This document shows, in pieces, positions 1-11,499 of a DNA stretch of 64,000 bases. A model generated the notes under the pieces. It was not told the DNA's origin, did no database searches, and was given only the letters and a program-made list of their open reading frames with translations. Origin of the DNA: Xestospongia muta (taxonomy: Eukaryota > Porifera > Demospongiae > Haplosclerida > Petrosiidae); assembly GCA_963693285.1 (NCBI GenBank), contig OY848926.1, positions 5,192,501-5,256,500 on the forward strand, given 5' to 3'. Position numbers and translations under genes: made by a program. Each line of letters opens with the position of its first letter. Position 1 is the stretch's first letter.

Positions 1-492
1 CCATTTTGTACTGATATGGGTGGATCCAGAGGATATTCAAACACTCCATTAGTACTGACATTATGAGTTTAGTAGTATATAGTTCTCACACTACTGTCAA
101 TACGATAATATCGATTATATCGTACCTCATCTTCTCCTTGACGTCTCCAGATTTGAACACTAGGAAATAACTGACGATTAACGTTTGGTGTTCTAAGGTC
201 ACCTCCCACAATAACACTGGTAATAGTTGTTGATGAACAGTTAAACTGATATTCTTTGAGGAGTCTGATTTCATTATTTAAGTTGTCCACATTTTTACTG
301 TTGCCTACTGTCTTTGCTCTATATTTAATCAAGTCAAAGTCCATGAACATCTCTGTACAGACAGTAGGCTCAGTATAGCCTACATATATTAAATGTTATA
401 ATTCTATTAACATTATTTCTGGACTTACTTGTCTTGATTGTATACAACAGTAAAAGAAAGATCAGTGACCAGTGACTGTTACAGTGTTCCAT
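1..492 (-). pseudogene. 5' end of a receptor gene (signal peptide + D1), cut by the left edge, with a nonsense codon
   Basis: Two exons are visible. The first (492-429) starts with ATG and encodes a hydrophobic leader of the type MEHCNSHWSLIFLLLLYT; it ends at a GTAAGT donor. After a 49 nt intron the second exon starts at 379 and encodes domain D1 (CTERFMDFDLIKYRAK, then the NCSSTTITSVIVGGDLR and LFPSVQIW blocks). At 69-71 a Ser codon (TCA in the paralogues, after Tyr-Tyr) reads TAA, so D1 is truncated half-way. The rest of D1 stays similar up to the window edge. The sequence is very close to the receptor at 14594-16888, and I expect the rest to be a kinase-less receptor. It may be a pseudogene, or the stop may be an allele or sequencing error. 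Confidence 0.6.
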
Positions 493-635
493 CATATGTT
501 TTTTTATTAAATTTCTACTAACACGAGGTAATTATTAGTGGAATATTTTGAAGTGCCAAAAAGATAATTAAAACATAATTAAAAGACTACAACTGACAGT
601 TATGACAACATTATAATTGGTTTATTGTAAAGTTG

Positions 636-1290
636 TCAACAGTGATACATTCTTTGTAAATCTATATAGAGGTTATGTCCAGTATCTAGTGGACCTCCAA
701 GTACTGGATTCTCTGGGCTACAGGTCTTGTACTACTGAGGAGTTCAACATCAGCTTGAGATAGATCTGATACCAACTTGACAAATGTAGGACAACTAGAA
801 GTCTCTGGATGCCTGTCATTGATGTACACACATTATCAAGTAGTAGTAGTACAATACAGACACTCTTACCAACATTGTATTATCATCTTATAGATAGGTC
901 TGGGACAACCAGGAGGAGGAGGAAGAAGATAATCAGAATCTGCTAACCTCAAACACTAAAATAATATCACATAGTTACAAATTGTTGATACATAACATTA
1001 GTAATGTACTGACTTCAGGAGCTGTCCATTTAATGGGAAGTTTCTTAGCATGTGAGATATAATAGTTCTCATCTTGTAAATCTCTGGATATACCAAATTC
1101 TAAATTTATTAAAATTATTTTAAATTATTTTGTTTTAAAATTACTTTATTTATTATTAAATTTATTAAATTTTAAGTTTAAATTTTAAACAGTAGATACT
1201 GTAAAGTACCTCTCCTGTTCAGTACATCACAGAGAAAATTTAGAAAGTACATGTCACAAAATCTATGAAAATGTGTTGGATATAATCATT
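636..1290 (-). pseudogene. Decayed 3' part of an RTK kinase domain
   Basis: Read on the minus strand, this holds remnants of three kinase exons. One is the activation-segment exon (about 1095-1010), broken just before the DFG motif by AT-rich sequence. The next is the helix G/H exon (about 965-870; GYRL...PPPGCP...IYKM type). The last is the C-terminal exon, ending at a TGA at 636-638. The C-terminal exon lacks about 20 nt that every intact paralogue has after the KTCS region, which shifts the frame. Around 1200-1290 lies a piece that also occurs next to the broken kinase at 17690-17780. No catalytic-loop exon is present, so this cannot make a kinase. Confidence 0.7.
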
Positions 1291-1475
1291 ATGAAATGAA
1301 TTGAAATCTTCCATTGCATGCATGAAATATATAATAACCAATTAAAATTACTTAGTAATTATATTACTATTATTGTGAGTTAAAATTATGACAAGAAACA
1401 AACCAACACTATCAACAGTATAGTCCTTCATAGATTAGAATATTATAATTCTATTAACATTATTTCTGGACTTAC

Positions 1476-1539
1476 TTGACTTGATTGTATGCAACAGTAA
1501 AAGAAAGATCAGTGACCACTGACTGTTACAGTGTTCCAT
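1476..1539 (-). pseudogene. Orphan signal-peptide exon
   Basis: A copy of the receptor signal-peptide exon: it starts with ATG, has the NSHWSLIFLLLLYT core, and ends with a GTAAGT donor at its 3' end. No D1 exon follows on the minus strand; downstream there is only noncoding sequence and the broken kinase at 636-1290. An equivalent orphan exon lies at 17990-18053, about 16.5 kb away, so the arrangement was copied as a block. It marks a receptor whose ectodomain was deleted. Confidence 0.6.
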
Positions 1540-1720
1540 CATATCTTTGTCATTGAATTTCTACTAACATAAGATTATTGGTGGAATACCTTGAGATGAC
1601 AAAAATGTTTACAAATATAATTAAAAAGTTACAATTGACAGTTATTACAACACTATGGACATCTGTCTTTAGAATAAATAGTAATTGCTTAATATTAAGT
1701 TGTTAACAGTGATAAATTTT

Positions 1721-2660
1721 CTATATATCTATATAGAGGTTATGTCCAGTATCTAGTGAACTTCCCAGTACTGGACTCTCTGGACTACAGATGTCTTGTC
1801 TTCATTAGAGAATGGACTACTGAGGAGTTTAACATCAGCATGAGATAGATCTGATATCAATTTGACAAATGTAGGATGACTAGAAGTCTCTGGATGCCTG
1901 TCATTGATGTACACACATTATCAAGTAGTAGTAGTACAATACAGACACTCTTACCAACATTGTATCATCATCTTATAGATAGGTCCTGGTCTGTAAGTAA
2001 TTATATTGAAATTAAATAGATTATATATTTGATATGAAACTTACATAGTTTGGAATTTTTGTAGATACTCTCTCAATCTCCATTAGATACTAGCTACAGA
2101 ATTATCATTATCTAATTAAGATATATTAATTAAATATAATTTTTTACAGTATCTCACTGGTTCTCCAACAGTGACCACTCCATATAACTTGACAATATTA
2201 GGATGATGAAATTGACCCATAATGGCTGGCTCTTGTAAGAACTTGACTTTCTCGTCCTCTGAAGCATCATCTTTTAAAGTTTTAATGGCAACATCTATAG
2301 ACTGCTATTTTCCTTTAGCAACAGTACCAAATTGTCCAGATCCTAATTCACCAGTAATTCTATAAAAGGTAAGGTCTTATTTGAAACAACACTGTTGTTA
2401 CTAACTTACTCAATTTGTTATGGTAAAATCTCTCAATATTTGTTAGATGACAGTTGTTGGTAAATATTGTTAATATCAGATCCAGGCTCCCAGTAATTTA
2501 AAAAGTGTACATCTGTACCTTGTGGTGACAATTTCTGTATCAACTACATTGACTACATTATCATATAATAAACATTATTACTTGTATGTGTATTAACTTG
2601 TCATAAACAGATCTACCATCATTATTAGTATATCCATTGTCTGTAAGTTGAGCTCTCCCA
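1721..2660 (-). pseudogene. RTK kinase pseudogene with internal exon deletion
   Basis: Minus-strand order: two juxtamembrane exons (about 2660-2400), the N-lobe exon (about 2356-2155; GSGQFGTV loop, VAIK-like lysine segment, EAAIM helix C), the hinge exon (about 2125-2045), then a fusion near 1984 straight into the helix G/H exon, and the C-terminal exon ending at TAG 1721-1723. The catalytic-loop (HRDLAARN), activation-segment (DFG) and helix F exons are all missing. In the N-lobe the Trp after GK is TAG (2305-2307). A 2 nt insertion also disturbs the C-terminal exon. The same internal deletion occurs at 8525-9600, so both descend from one deleted ancestor. Confidence 0.75.
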
Positions 2661-2957
2661 ATAATCTCATCAATAATCTCTGTAGAACTCTTATTATCTA
2701 TTAGTTCTAGGTATCATCATCTACTAGATAGGTTATGTAACTAGATCTACTCTGATCAAATTGAATAAAGATAATGGCTTGACAATCAGAATCTATTTTT
2801 AATTGATAAAAATCAAATGTTTTACAACAAACGTTTATAATAAGTCAAAAACATATATATTAATCTTATAATAACATGTTGATTAGCATTAATAGCTTAA
2901 ACAATAATACATAATAAGATAACATCGATATAGAAATGGCTATAGTACTCTACTGTG

Positions 2958-4838
2958 TTAAATGTAATCATCATCACATTTTCCATAAGCAGGGTTAACT
3001 TCAATATTAATAGCTGGAGGTAGAACACTCATGTATGCTCCATTAATCTCCATATATAATCCAGTACCACTGCTACAATCATTATCAGTAGGGTTGTTAC
3101 TAGTAGGTACATATGAAGGGTTTGTTGAAGTTGGAGGGTCATTATTTGTAGTGATGCCATCATCATCATATAGTGATAGTGTCTTCTTGTATCTAGTAAA
3201 CAGTAGACATACACACACCAGTATTATAATAATGAGGGAAATAATTACTGCTATAATGATAAGTGGTAATATTACAGCCAGTAGTAACTGTGCATTAGTA
3301 GGAGGTGTCCCAACTGGTATAGAAAATATTGATGTATCTATTAAAGAATATAAACAATGATAAAGTATGCAAGTCAATAAATCATACCTAATGTACCAGT
3401 AGTAGTAGTAATGATTAATGTATTTCCTGTAGTAATAAGAACAGTGGCGGCAGCTGCATTAGTGGTTGTAATAGTAGCATCAAGAGTAGTCATAATAGAA
3501 GTAGTAGTGATAAACATAAAAGTAGTAGGTGTGGTTACAATCTTGGCAGAGGTTGACATATCAGAAAATTTATATGAATTGTCTGTGGTTGGTATATCAT
3601 AACGTATTTCTAATGTAACAAGTGGAAAATCATTTGCTCCTTCTGTTCTAACTGATTCGTTAATTGTTGAAGGAGCAAGTGAATCTACATTAAACCCATC
3701 AAGTAAATTAAGTGGTCCACTCTCTCTTTGTTGATATAGCCATAGTTGACTAGATGAATCTTGAGGTATATGAACACCAAATATATCTCCCTCTTGGAAC
3801 TCCAGTGGAGTCACAGGATAATACTCATGTACATTCGAGTTACCTGTTAAATTAGTAGTAACTAAACTAGATCCTTGTTTATTGTAACTATTAGGACCAG
3901 TTTGATGCCATATTTGGAGTTCTGGTAAGTCTCCTGCAGCTCTGTTTTGATCTATAGCTCCATAGATCCATTTTGTAACACTACCATTACATGTGAACTT
4001 CATCTCTGGATATATATACTGTCTTCTATCTGTTGGCAATCTAACTTCATGTATCAGTAGAGCATTCTCCTTGATGAGTGTAGCATTTATTGAACTACTA
4101 ACACAAGCTCCATCTAATGACATAACAGATCACAATAGTTTAGTATATATGATATAACTCACCAGTTATAGGATAGACTAATACCAAATCACTAGTAATT
4201 GGACTACCAGATAAATCAGCAGTTGTTGAACTAAATGAGACTGCATAACTATCAAAATTAACAACACCTTGTATGTAATAAACTCTAAAAATACTGTCTC
4301 CTTGAGGAGGTTGTGATATAGCTAATATATCTCCACTTTGTACTGGTATGGGTGGATCCAGAGGATATTCAAACACTCCATTAGTACTGACATTATTAGT
4401 TGAGTAGTATATAGTTCTCTCACTGTCTAGAACAAGATCATATTGGTTAGGATTAGCTATTTGAGGTCTCCAGATTTGAACACTAGGAAATAACTGACGA
4501 TTATTAGTTGCCCTCCTAAGGTCACCTCCCACAATAACACTGGTAATAGTTGTTGATGAACAGTTAAACTGATATTCTGTGAGGAGTCTTATTGTATTGT
4601 CAAGGCGAGTCCCTATTCTCCAAATACCTATCCGTTTAGCTCTAAAGGTCAGTAATCCTAACTCCATAAACCTCTCAGTACATTGTTGTGATATAATAGA
4701 TTCTGCTACTACTAAATGTAGAACAATGACAACAACATATTACTACTTTTGTTAATTGCTAATATTAAAACAACTAAACTTACTGCTTCTCCACACTAAG
4801 ATAATCATAAGATTCCAATGAAATTTTAACAAGAACAT
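2958..4838 (-). CDS. Kinase-less two-domain transmembrane receptor (type A)
   Basis: Four exons fit with GT/AG borders and unbroken frame: 4838-4784 (signal peptide, MFLLKFHWNLMIILVW), 4702-4163 (D1), 4113-3388 (D2 plus a Thr-rich stalk) and 3337-2958 (TM and tail). D1 has Cys in CTERF and NCSS; D2 has Cys in GACVSSS and FTCNGSVTKW, with several N-glycosylation sequons. The stalk is dominated by TTT and TTN runs. The TM segment is about 25 residues, mostly Ile/Leu/Val, followed by RYKK. The cytoplasmic tail of about 75 residues has NPSYVP, GLYMEI, NPAYG and a terminal DDDYI, then TAA or TAG stop; there is no kinase. It is probably a type I membrane protein. I do not know its ligand; the function as a receptor is inferred from architecture and from sharing D1-D2 with the neighbouring RTKs. 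Confidence 0.8.
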
Positions 4839-4921
4839 CTTGTGTACTAACACAACAGATTCACAGTCATCATCAGAATGAAGCCATAGTTTGTTGGCAT
4901 TAGATCAACTGTTCTTCTGCT

Positions 4922-4942
4922 CCCCCCCCCCCCCCCCCCCCC
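4922..4942. repeat. Poly-C tract followed by CA repeats
   Basis: A run of about 21 C followed directly by a short CA microsatellite. It lies upstream of the receptor at 2958-4838. The matching position in the duplicated unit (about 13460) has only the CA part, so the C run expanded in this copy. Length may be unreliable in assembly. Confidence 0.8.
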
Positions 4943-4949
4943 ACACACA

Positions 4950-6035
4950 CACTCACAAACATACACACCTTCAGTTGTTGTGAGAGAGATGACCACACAA
5001 AATTATAAGTATAAAACAACATTGTAAGATGACATAATCAAAACAATAATACATACATTTAAAAGACAACTCTACTCATCATTGTTATTATTATCAATTT
5101 AACAATTGTGTAATATTATGAGATCAAACATTCTAATTGTTGTTGTGAGATAATTGAGTGACTCAACTCACTAAAGATTTTACAATGATTAAATCATTGT
5201 TAATACATTTCACATTAATCAAATTACTTACACAATAAATAATATATTAACAAATTCATATATTGATATTACATTAAACAAAATAGAGACAACTATTATT
5301 GCACAGTCAGTCATCAGTCATCTTAGAACAGTAGTATTTAACATCAGTGATATGGTACAATACCAACTAGTACTAGTATATCTGACTACATAAGATATAT
5401 AAAATATCCATGATGGTTCTGATACAAAGTTATAACAATTTACATAAAGACACCACTATATTGGATTATAGTAGACTGATGCTATGAGAAATACTTGCTC
5501 ATTGTAACAATTTTATAAATACTATTTACATCAATACCATAGTTACAATCATACGTGGTCATGAGTTACTTGACAAGTTAAAATAATTACAACACAATAG
5601 ATAATATATCTATTACAACAATTATAGTAATTGAAATAATAATACAATATATTTAAAAACTGATGAAAATTTTCACTGCACATTATAAATAGCAAACAAT
5701 AGAATAGAATAAAATACAATTACATTACAAGTCTCTACAATACATGATGTACATGTAATAACATCATGTTTATTATTACAAAATATAAAATAGATAAACA
5801 TAATGTATGGAATAATTGATATATTATATAAAATATATCAATTATATACTGTAGTATAGGTAATAACTTGAGTCTTCATTATATATTAATTCTGACAAAA
5901 TCAGTATTTATTTAAGTTTTAATTGATAGAAATATTTTTATAATAAACATATGAGACTAGAATATATATTTGAGTATTTATAATTACCAGTTTATTAATA
6001 TTAAATTATTAAACAATACATAATTATTGCATAAA
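4950..6035. other. AT-rich intergenic spacer
   Basis: No credible coding region on either strand. The sequence is very AT-rich and is repeated at about 13480-14565 with few differences, as part of the large tandem duplication. It separates the 5' end of one receptor (4838) from the 3' end of the next (6064), so it should hold the promoter of the first and the 3' flank of the second. I see no individual element that I can name. Confidence 0.6.
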
Positions 6036-6063
6036 CTATACAAAATAGTGTATGTAGAAATGT

Positions 6064-8359
6064 CTATGGTGTTGCAATATCATAAATGTAGTCATAATCA
6101 TTTCTTCCATAAGCAGGGTTCTCATCAGTATTAACAGCTGGTGGTAGAGCACTCTTATATGCATCATTAATATCCATATATATACCAGCAAAGTCATCAT
6201 TATCAGTATCATTAGTAACATATGAAGGATTTGAAGTATAAGGAACAACCTTAGTAACATATGAAGGATTTGAAGTATAACGATCAATCTTCATGGCGAC
6301 GACATCATCATATAGTGATGGTGTCTTCTTGTATCTAGTAAACAGTAGACATACACACACCAGTATTATAATAATGAGGGAAATAATTACTACTATAATG
6401 ATAATTGTTAGTACTACAACCAGTAGTAACTGTGTGTTAGGAGATGGTATTCCAATTGGTATAGAAGGAGTTGGAGATATTAACACATCCATAGTGGTTG
6501 ATGTAGGAAGTGAGAAAGATGTAGACAAAGATAGAAATAATAGAACACTTGAAGTAGATGAACTAGATGATATCGAGTTAATGGATGTAGTAGTAGATGA
6601 TGATAATACGTTGGTAGTACTTGAGGTGGGTCTGATGTAGAGACTAGTGGTGTCTGATGTCAAGAGATAACTAGTACCTATACAGTTATAATAAATAACT
6701 GATAATAAATGATACTTACTTGAGATACCTGTCAAAGATTTTATCTCTGTACTAACACCTATACATATAAAAAGTAATTATATTGGGCAATGTAAACACA
6801 CACCTGTTGTAGCCATACTATGTGAGCTTGAGAGTACCACAGTGACTGTAGAACTTAATGTAGGAAGTGATGTCAAGAGATAACTAGTACCTATGTAGTT
6901 ATAATAAATAACTGATAATAAATGCTGCTTACTTGAGATGGTTGTCATTGATAGTATCTCTGTAGTAATACCTATATATTTATAAGAAGTAATTATATTG
7001 GACAATATAAACACACACCTGTTGTAGCTATACTACTGGTCTCTATAGTAGAAGAGATGATTGTTGATACTATCTCTGTACTAATACCTATATTTATAAG
7101 AAGTTAAAATAGTATTACACATTATATTAACATACTTATTATCACTGTGACTAGAGGAAAATTATTTACTTCATCTGTTGTAAGTATTTCATTTATTGTT
7201 GAAGGAGCAGGTGAATTTACTTCATTATTAATACGTACATTAAGTGGTCCACTCTCTCTTTGTTCATATAGACATAGTTGACTATTATTATCATCAGGTA
7301 TATGAAAACCAACTATATCTCCTTCTTGGAACTCCAGTGGTGTCACAGGATAATACTCATAGACATTAGGAGCTATTGATATATTAGCAATAACTAAACT
7401 AGATCCTTGTTTATTGTAACTATTAGGACCAGTTTGACGCCATATTTGGAGTTCAGGTAAGTCTCCTGTAGATCTGTTTTGATCTATAGCTCCATAGATC
7501 CATTTTGTAACACTACCATTACATGAGAACTTCATCTCTGGATATATATACTGTCTTCTTTGTCCTGCCTGTCTAACTTCATGTATCAGTAGAGCATTCT
7601 CCTTGATGAGTGTAGCATTTATTGAACTACTAACACAAGCTCCATCTAATGACATAACAGATCACAATAGTTTAGTATATATGATATAACTCACCAGTTA
7701 TAGGATAGACTAATACCAAATCACTAGTAATTTGACTCTTATTAGTTAATTTAGTAGATATATCACTAAATGGGACTTCAAAACTATCAAAATTAACAAC
7801 ATTTTGTATGTAATAGATTCTAAAAGTACTGTTCACTTGAGGAGGTTGTGATATAGCTAATATATCTCCACTTTGTACTGGTATGGGTGGATCCAGAGGA
7901 TATTCAAACACTCCATTAGTACTGACATTATGAGTTGAGTAGTATATAGTTCTCACACTACTGTAAATACGATAATATCGATTATATCGTATGCTATCTA
8001 TTCCGTGACGTCTCCAGATTTGAACACTAGGAAATAACTGACGATTAATGTTTGGTGTTCTAAGGTCACCTCCCACAATAACACTGGTAATAGTTGTTGA
8101 TGAACAGTTAAACTGATATTCTTTGAGGAGTCTGATTTCATTACTTAAACTATATCCCTTTTTACTGATGCCTACTGTCTTTGCTCTATATTTAATCAAG
8201 TCAAAGTCCATGAACATCTCTGTACAGACAGTAGGCTCAGTATAGCCTACATATATTAAATGTTATAATTCTATTAACATTATTTCTGGACTTACTTGAC
8301 TTGATTGTATGCAACAGTAAAAGAAAGATCAGTGACCAGTGACTGTTACAGTGTTCCAT
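6064..8359 (-). CDS. Kinase-less two-domain transmembrane receptor with Ser/Thr stalk (type A)
   Basis: Exons by eye: 8359-8296 (signal peptide), 8246-7695 (D1), 7645-7136 (D2), then four or five short stalk exons between 7100 and 6730, and 6677-6064 (stalk, TM, tail). The stalk exons are all phase 1 at both ends and repeat the themes STEI..., TTISS and TSYLLTS. The last exon has a Ser/Thr-rich stretch, a TM of Ile/Val/Leu (VVVLTIIIIVVIISLIIIIL) and RYKK. Its tail carries two NPSYVT motifs, a GIYMDI, NPAYG and a YDYIYDI end before the stop. No kinase follows. The reading frame is open throughout as spliced. It is nearly identical in plan to 14594-16888. Ligand unknown; a membrane receptor by inference. 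Confidence 0.78.
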
Positions 8360-8524
8360 TGTAATTTTTTTCATTAAATTTCTACTAACACGAGGTAACT
8401 ATCAGTGGAATGCTTTGAAGTGTCAAAAAGATAATTAAAACATAATTAAAAGACTACAACTGACAGTTATGACAATATTATGGACATCTGCTTTAATGAT
8501 AATAATTGGTTTATTGTAAAGTTG

Positions 8525-9600
8525 TCAACAGTGATACATTCTTTGTAAATCTATATAGAGGTTATGTCCAGTATCTAGTGGACCTCCAAGTACTGGACTC
8601 TTTAGACTACAGGTCTTGTCTTCATTAGATAATGGACTACTGAGGAGTTTAACATCAGTTTGAGATAAATCTGATACCAATTTGACAAATGTAGGACGAC
8701 TAGAAGTCTCTGGATGCCTGTCATTGATGTACACACATTATCAAGTAGTAGTAGTACAATACAGACACTCTTACCAACATTGTATCATCATCTTATAGAT
8801 AGGTCCTGCATGGTCTGTAAGTAATGATATTGAAATTAAATAGATTATATATTTGATATGAAACTTACATAGTTTGGAATTTATGTAAATACTCTCTCAA
8901 GTCTCCATTAGATACTAGCTTTAGAATTATCATTATCTAATTAAGATATATTAATTAAATATAATTTTTGACAGTATCTCACTGGTTCTCCTAAGAATTA
9001 TCATTATCTAATTAAGATATATTAATTAAATATAATTTTTGACAGTATCTCACTGGTTCTCCAACAGTGACCACTCCATATAACTTGACTATATTAGGAA
9101 GATGAAACTGACCCATAATGGCTGCCTCTTGTAGGAACTTGACTTTCTCTTCCTCTGAAGCATCATCTTTCAAAGTTTTAATGGCAACATCCATAGACCG
9201 CCATTTTCCTTTAGCAACAGTACCAAATTGTCCAGATCCTAATTCACCAGTAATTCTATAAAAGTAAGCTCTCATTTCAAGCAACACTGTTGTTACTAAG
9301 TTACTCAATTTGTTGTGGTAAAATCTCTCAATATTTGTTAGATGACAACTGTTGATAAATATTGTTAATATCAGATCCAGGTTCCCAGTAATTTAAAAAG
9401 TGTACATCTGTACCTTGTGGTGACAATTTCTGTATCAATTACATTGACTACATTATCATATAATAAACATTATTACTTGTATGTGTATTAACTTGTCATA
9501 AACAGATCTACCATCATTATTAGTATGTCCATTGTCTGTAAGTTGAGCTCTCTCAATAATCTCATCAATAATCTCTGTAGAACTCTTAACATCTATTAGT
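8525..9600 (-). pseudogene. RTK kinase pseudogene lacking catalytic exons
   Basis: Minus-strand order: juxtamembrane exons (about 9550-9300), N-lobe exon (about 9253-9050; [25 protein letters not shown]), hinge exon (about 8938-8878), fusion near 8801-8818 into the helix G/H exon, then the C-terminal exon (HPETSSRPTFVKL ... stop at 8525). Exons for [11 protein letters not shown] and helix F are absent, as at 1721-2660. A 67-70 nt direct duplication (about 8930-9060) repeats the intron before the hinge exon. Upstream at 9853 lies the 3' end of a type A gene rather than TM-B, so this copy has no ectodomain or membrane anchor. Confidence 0.75.
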
Positions 9601-9852
9601 TCTAGGTATCATCATTTACTAGATAGGTTATGTAACTAGATCTACTCTGATCAAATTGAATAAAGGTAATGACTTGACAATCAGAATCTATTTTTAATTG
9701 ATAAAAATCAAATGTTTTACAACAAACGTTTATAATAAGTAAAAAACATATATATTAATCTTATAATAACATGTTTATTAGCATTAATAGCTTAAACAAT
9801 AATACATAATAAGATAGCATAGATATAGAAATGGCTATGGTGCTCTACTGTG

Positions 9853-10135
9853 TTAAATGTAATCATCATCACATTTTCCATAAGCAGGGTTCTCTTCAAT
9901 ATTAATAGCTGGTGGTAGAACACTCATGTATGCTCCATTAATCTCCATATATAATCCAGTACCACTGCTACCATTATTATCAATAGGATTGTTACTAGTA
10001 GGTACATATGAAGGGTTTGTTGAAGTGAGAGGGTTATCTTTTGTGGTGATGCCATCATCATCATATAATGATAGTGTCTTCTTGTATCTAGTAAACAGAA
10101 GACATATACACACACCAGTATTATAATAATGAGGG
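9853..10135 (-). pseudogene. Truncated type A tail exon
   Basis: The exon encodes the C-terminal half of a type A TM (CICLLFTRYKK), then the usual tail with NPSYVP, GLYMEI, NPAYG and a final DDDYI. Upstream of the TM half the homology stops abruptly at about 10135 and is replaced by unrelated AT-rich sequence, so the extracellular part is missing. The tail itself has no frame damage. Confidence 0.65.
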
Positions 10136-10539
10136 AAGTATGTCTTAGACATGGAAATCATATAATTATTTGACAAATCTTGCCAGTTTTGTTGACATGA
10201 AACTACTATAGTTGCAATTCTAGTAACATAAGCTGTAAAGATGCATCTCACATGTCTATTTCATAATATTAAATAATATGATTTCAAAGGATATAGTTTT
10301 ACATTTAAAAATGGAAGCAGCTGTCAGTATTCTATGGAATATGGAGTAGTTTTTAAGATAGAGTTGTCATTGATTGATCTGACAATAATAGTATTGTAAA
10401 TAGCTTTGTAATTTAACAAAAACACTACCAACATAACTAGAATGTACATACAACAATTCACACATTTATTGATGACATATTTTAGTCACCTTATTGACAA
10501 TACATTAACAAGGTAGGCAGAAAATATCTAGTTAGTAAT

Positions 10540-11200
10540 ATCTTAAATGTAATCACTGTCATATATTCCATAAGCTGGATTCCTCCTCAGTATTAACAGC
10601 TGGTGGTAAAAGACTCTTGTATTAATTATTAATATCCATGTATGTGCTAGTGTTATTGATATAATTATTATCAGTAGTAGTGGTTAGTAGTAGGTATATG
10701 AAGTTTTGTTGAAATGGGAGGGATCAACCTTTGTGGTGATGACATCATCATATAGTGATAGTGTCTTCTTGTATCTAGTAAACAGTAGACATACACACAC
10801 CAGTATTATAATAATGAGGGAAATAATTATTAACATAATAATAATTGGTAATAGTAGTAAGTATGTATTAGGAGGTGGTGTCACAACTGGTATAAAAGGA
10901 GTTGGAGATATTGATGTATCTATTAAAGACTATAATACAATAGACATGTAGACACTAGTATTATTGTAATAATTAGTACTATAATTATAATTGGTAATAA
11001 CTGTGTATTAATAGAAAGTATCCCAATTGGTATAGGAGGAAATATTTTATTAAAGAATACAAACAATGGTAAAATATATGTAGTCAATGAATCATACCTA
11101 ACATAGCAGCAGTAATGGTTATAATTGCTATGTTAGTAGCAAAGGAGCTACTGATATATTAGGATAGGTACAATAGATTGTGGCAGATACTAGTGAGGTA
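10540..11200 (-). pseudogene. Two overlapping relics of type A TM/tail exons
   Basis: 10540-10950 resembles a type A last exon (TM of Ile residues, RYKKTLSLYDD), but the distal tail is degenerate, with indels before the NPAYG-like end. 10960-11200 is a second, more decayed piece matching the extracellular side of the TM exon, its preceding intron and the Thr-rich stalk. Neither has D1 or D2 attached. They look like leftovers of unequal exchange between tandem receptor genes. Confidence 0.55.
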
Positions 11201-11499
11201 AATTAATATCAACAATAATCTCTGTAGAACTCTTAACATCTATTAGTTCTAGGTATCATCATCTACTAGATAGGTTATGTAACTAGATCTACTCTGATCA
11301 AATTGAATAAAGGTAATGACTTGACAATCAGTATCTACTTTTAATTGATAAAAATCAAATGTTTTACAACAAACATTTATAATAAGTCAAAAACATATAT
11401 ATTAATCTTATAATAACATGTTGATTAGCATTAATAGCTTAAACAATAATACATAATAAGATAACATCGATATAGAAATGGCATTAGTGCTCTACTGTG

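Noticed and set aside
3031..3360. Plus-strand frames opposite the type A tails (also 6293, 9926, 11573, 14823, 26776, 53633, 59299)
   Set aside because: Recur because the tail exon recurs; the minus frame keeps tyrosine motifs, TM and splice borders, the plus frame has none.
3411..3602. Plus-strand Val/Ile-rich frames opposite the Thr-rich stalks (also 11953-12144)
   Set aside because: Antisense of ACT/ACA-rich codons. They occur only where the stalk exon is and have no homologue or signals of their own.
3374..4123. Reading D2 as a separate gene starting with MSLDGACV
   Set aside because: The ATG lies in the 49 nt intron. The GTGAGT donor and the TCATTAG acceptor join D1 to D2 in frame in every copy.
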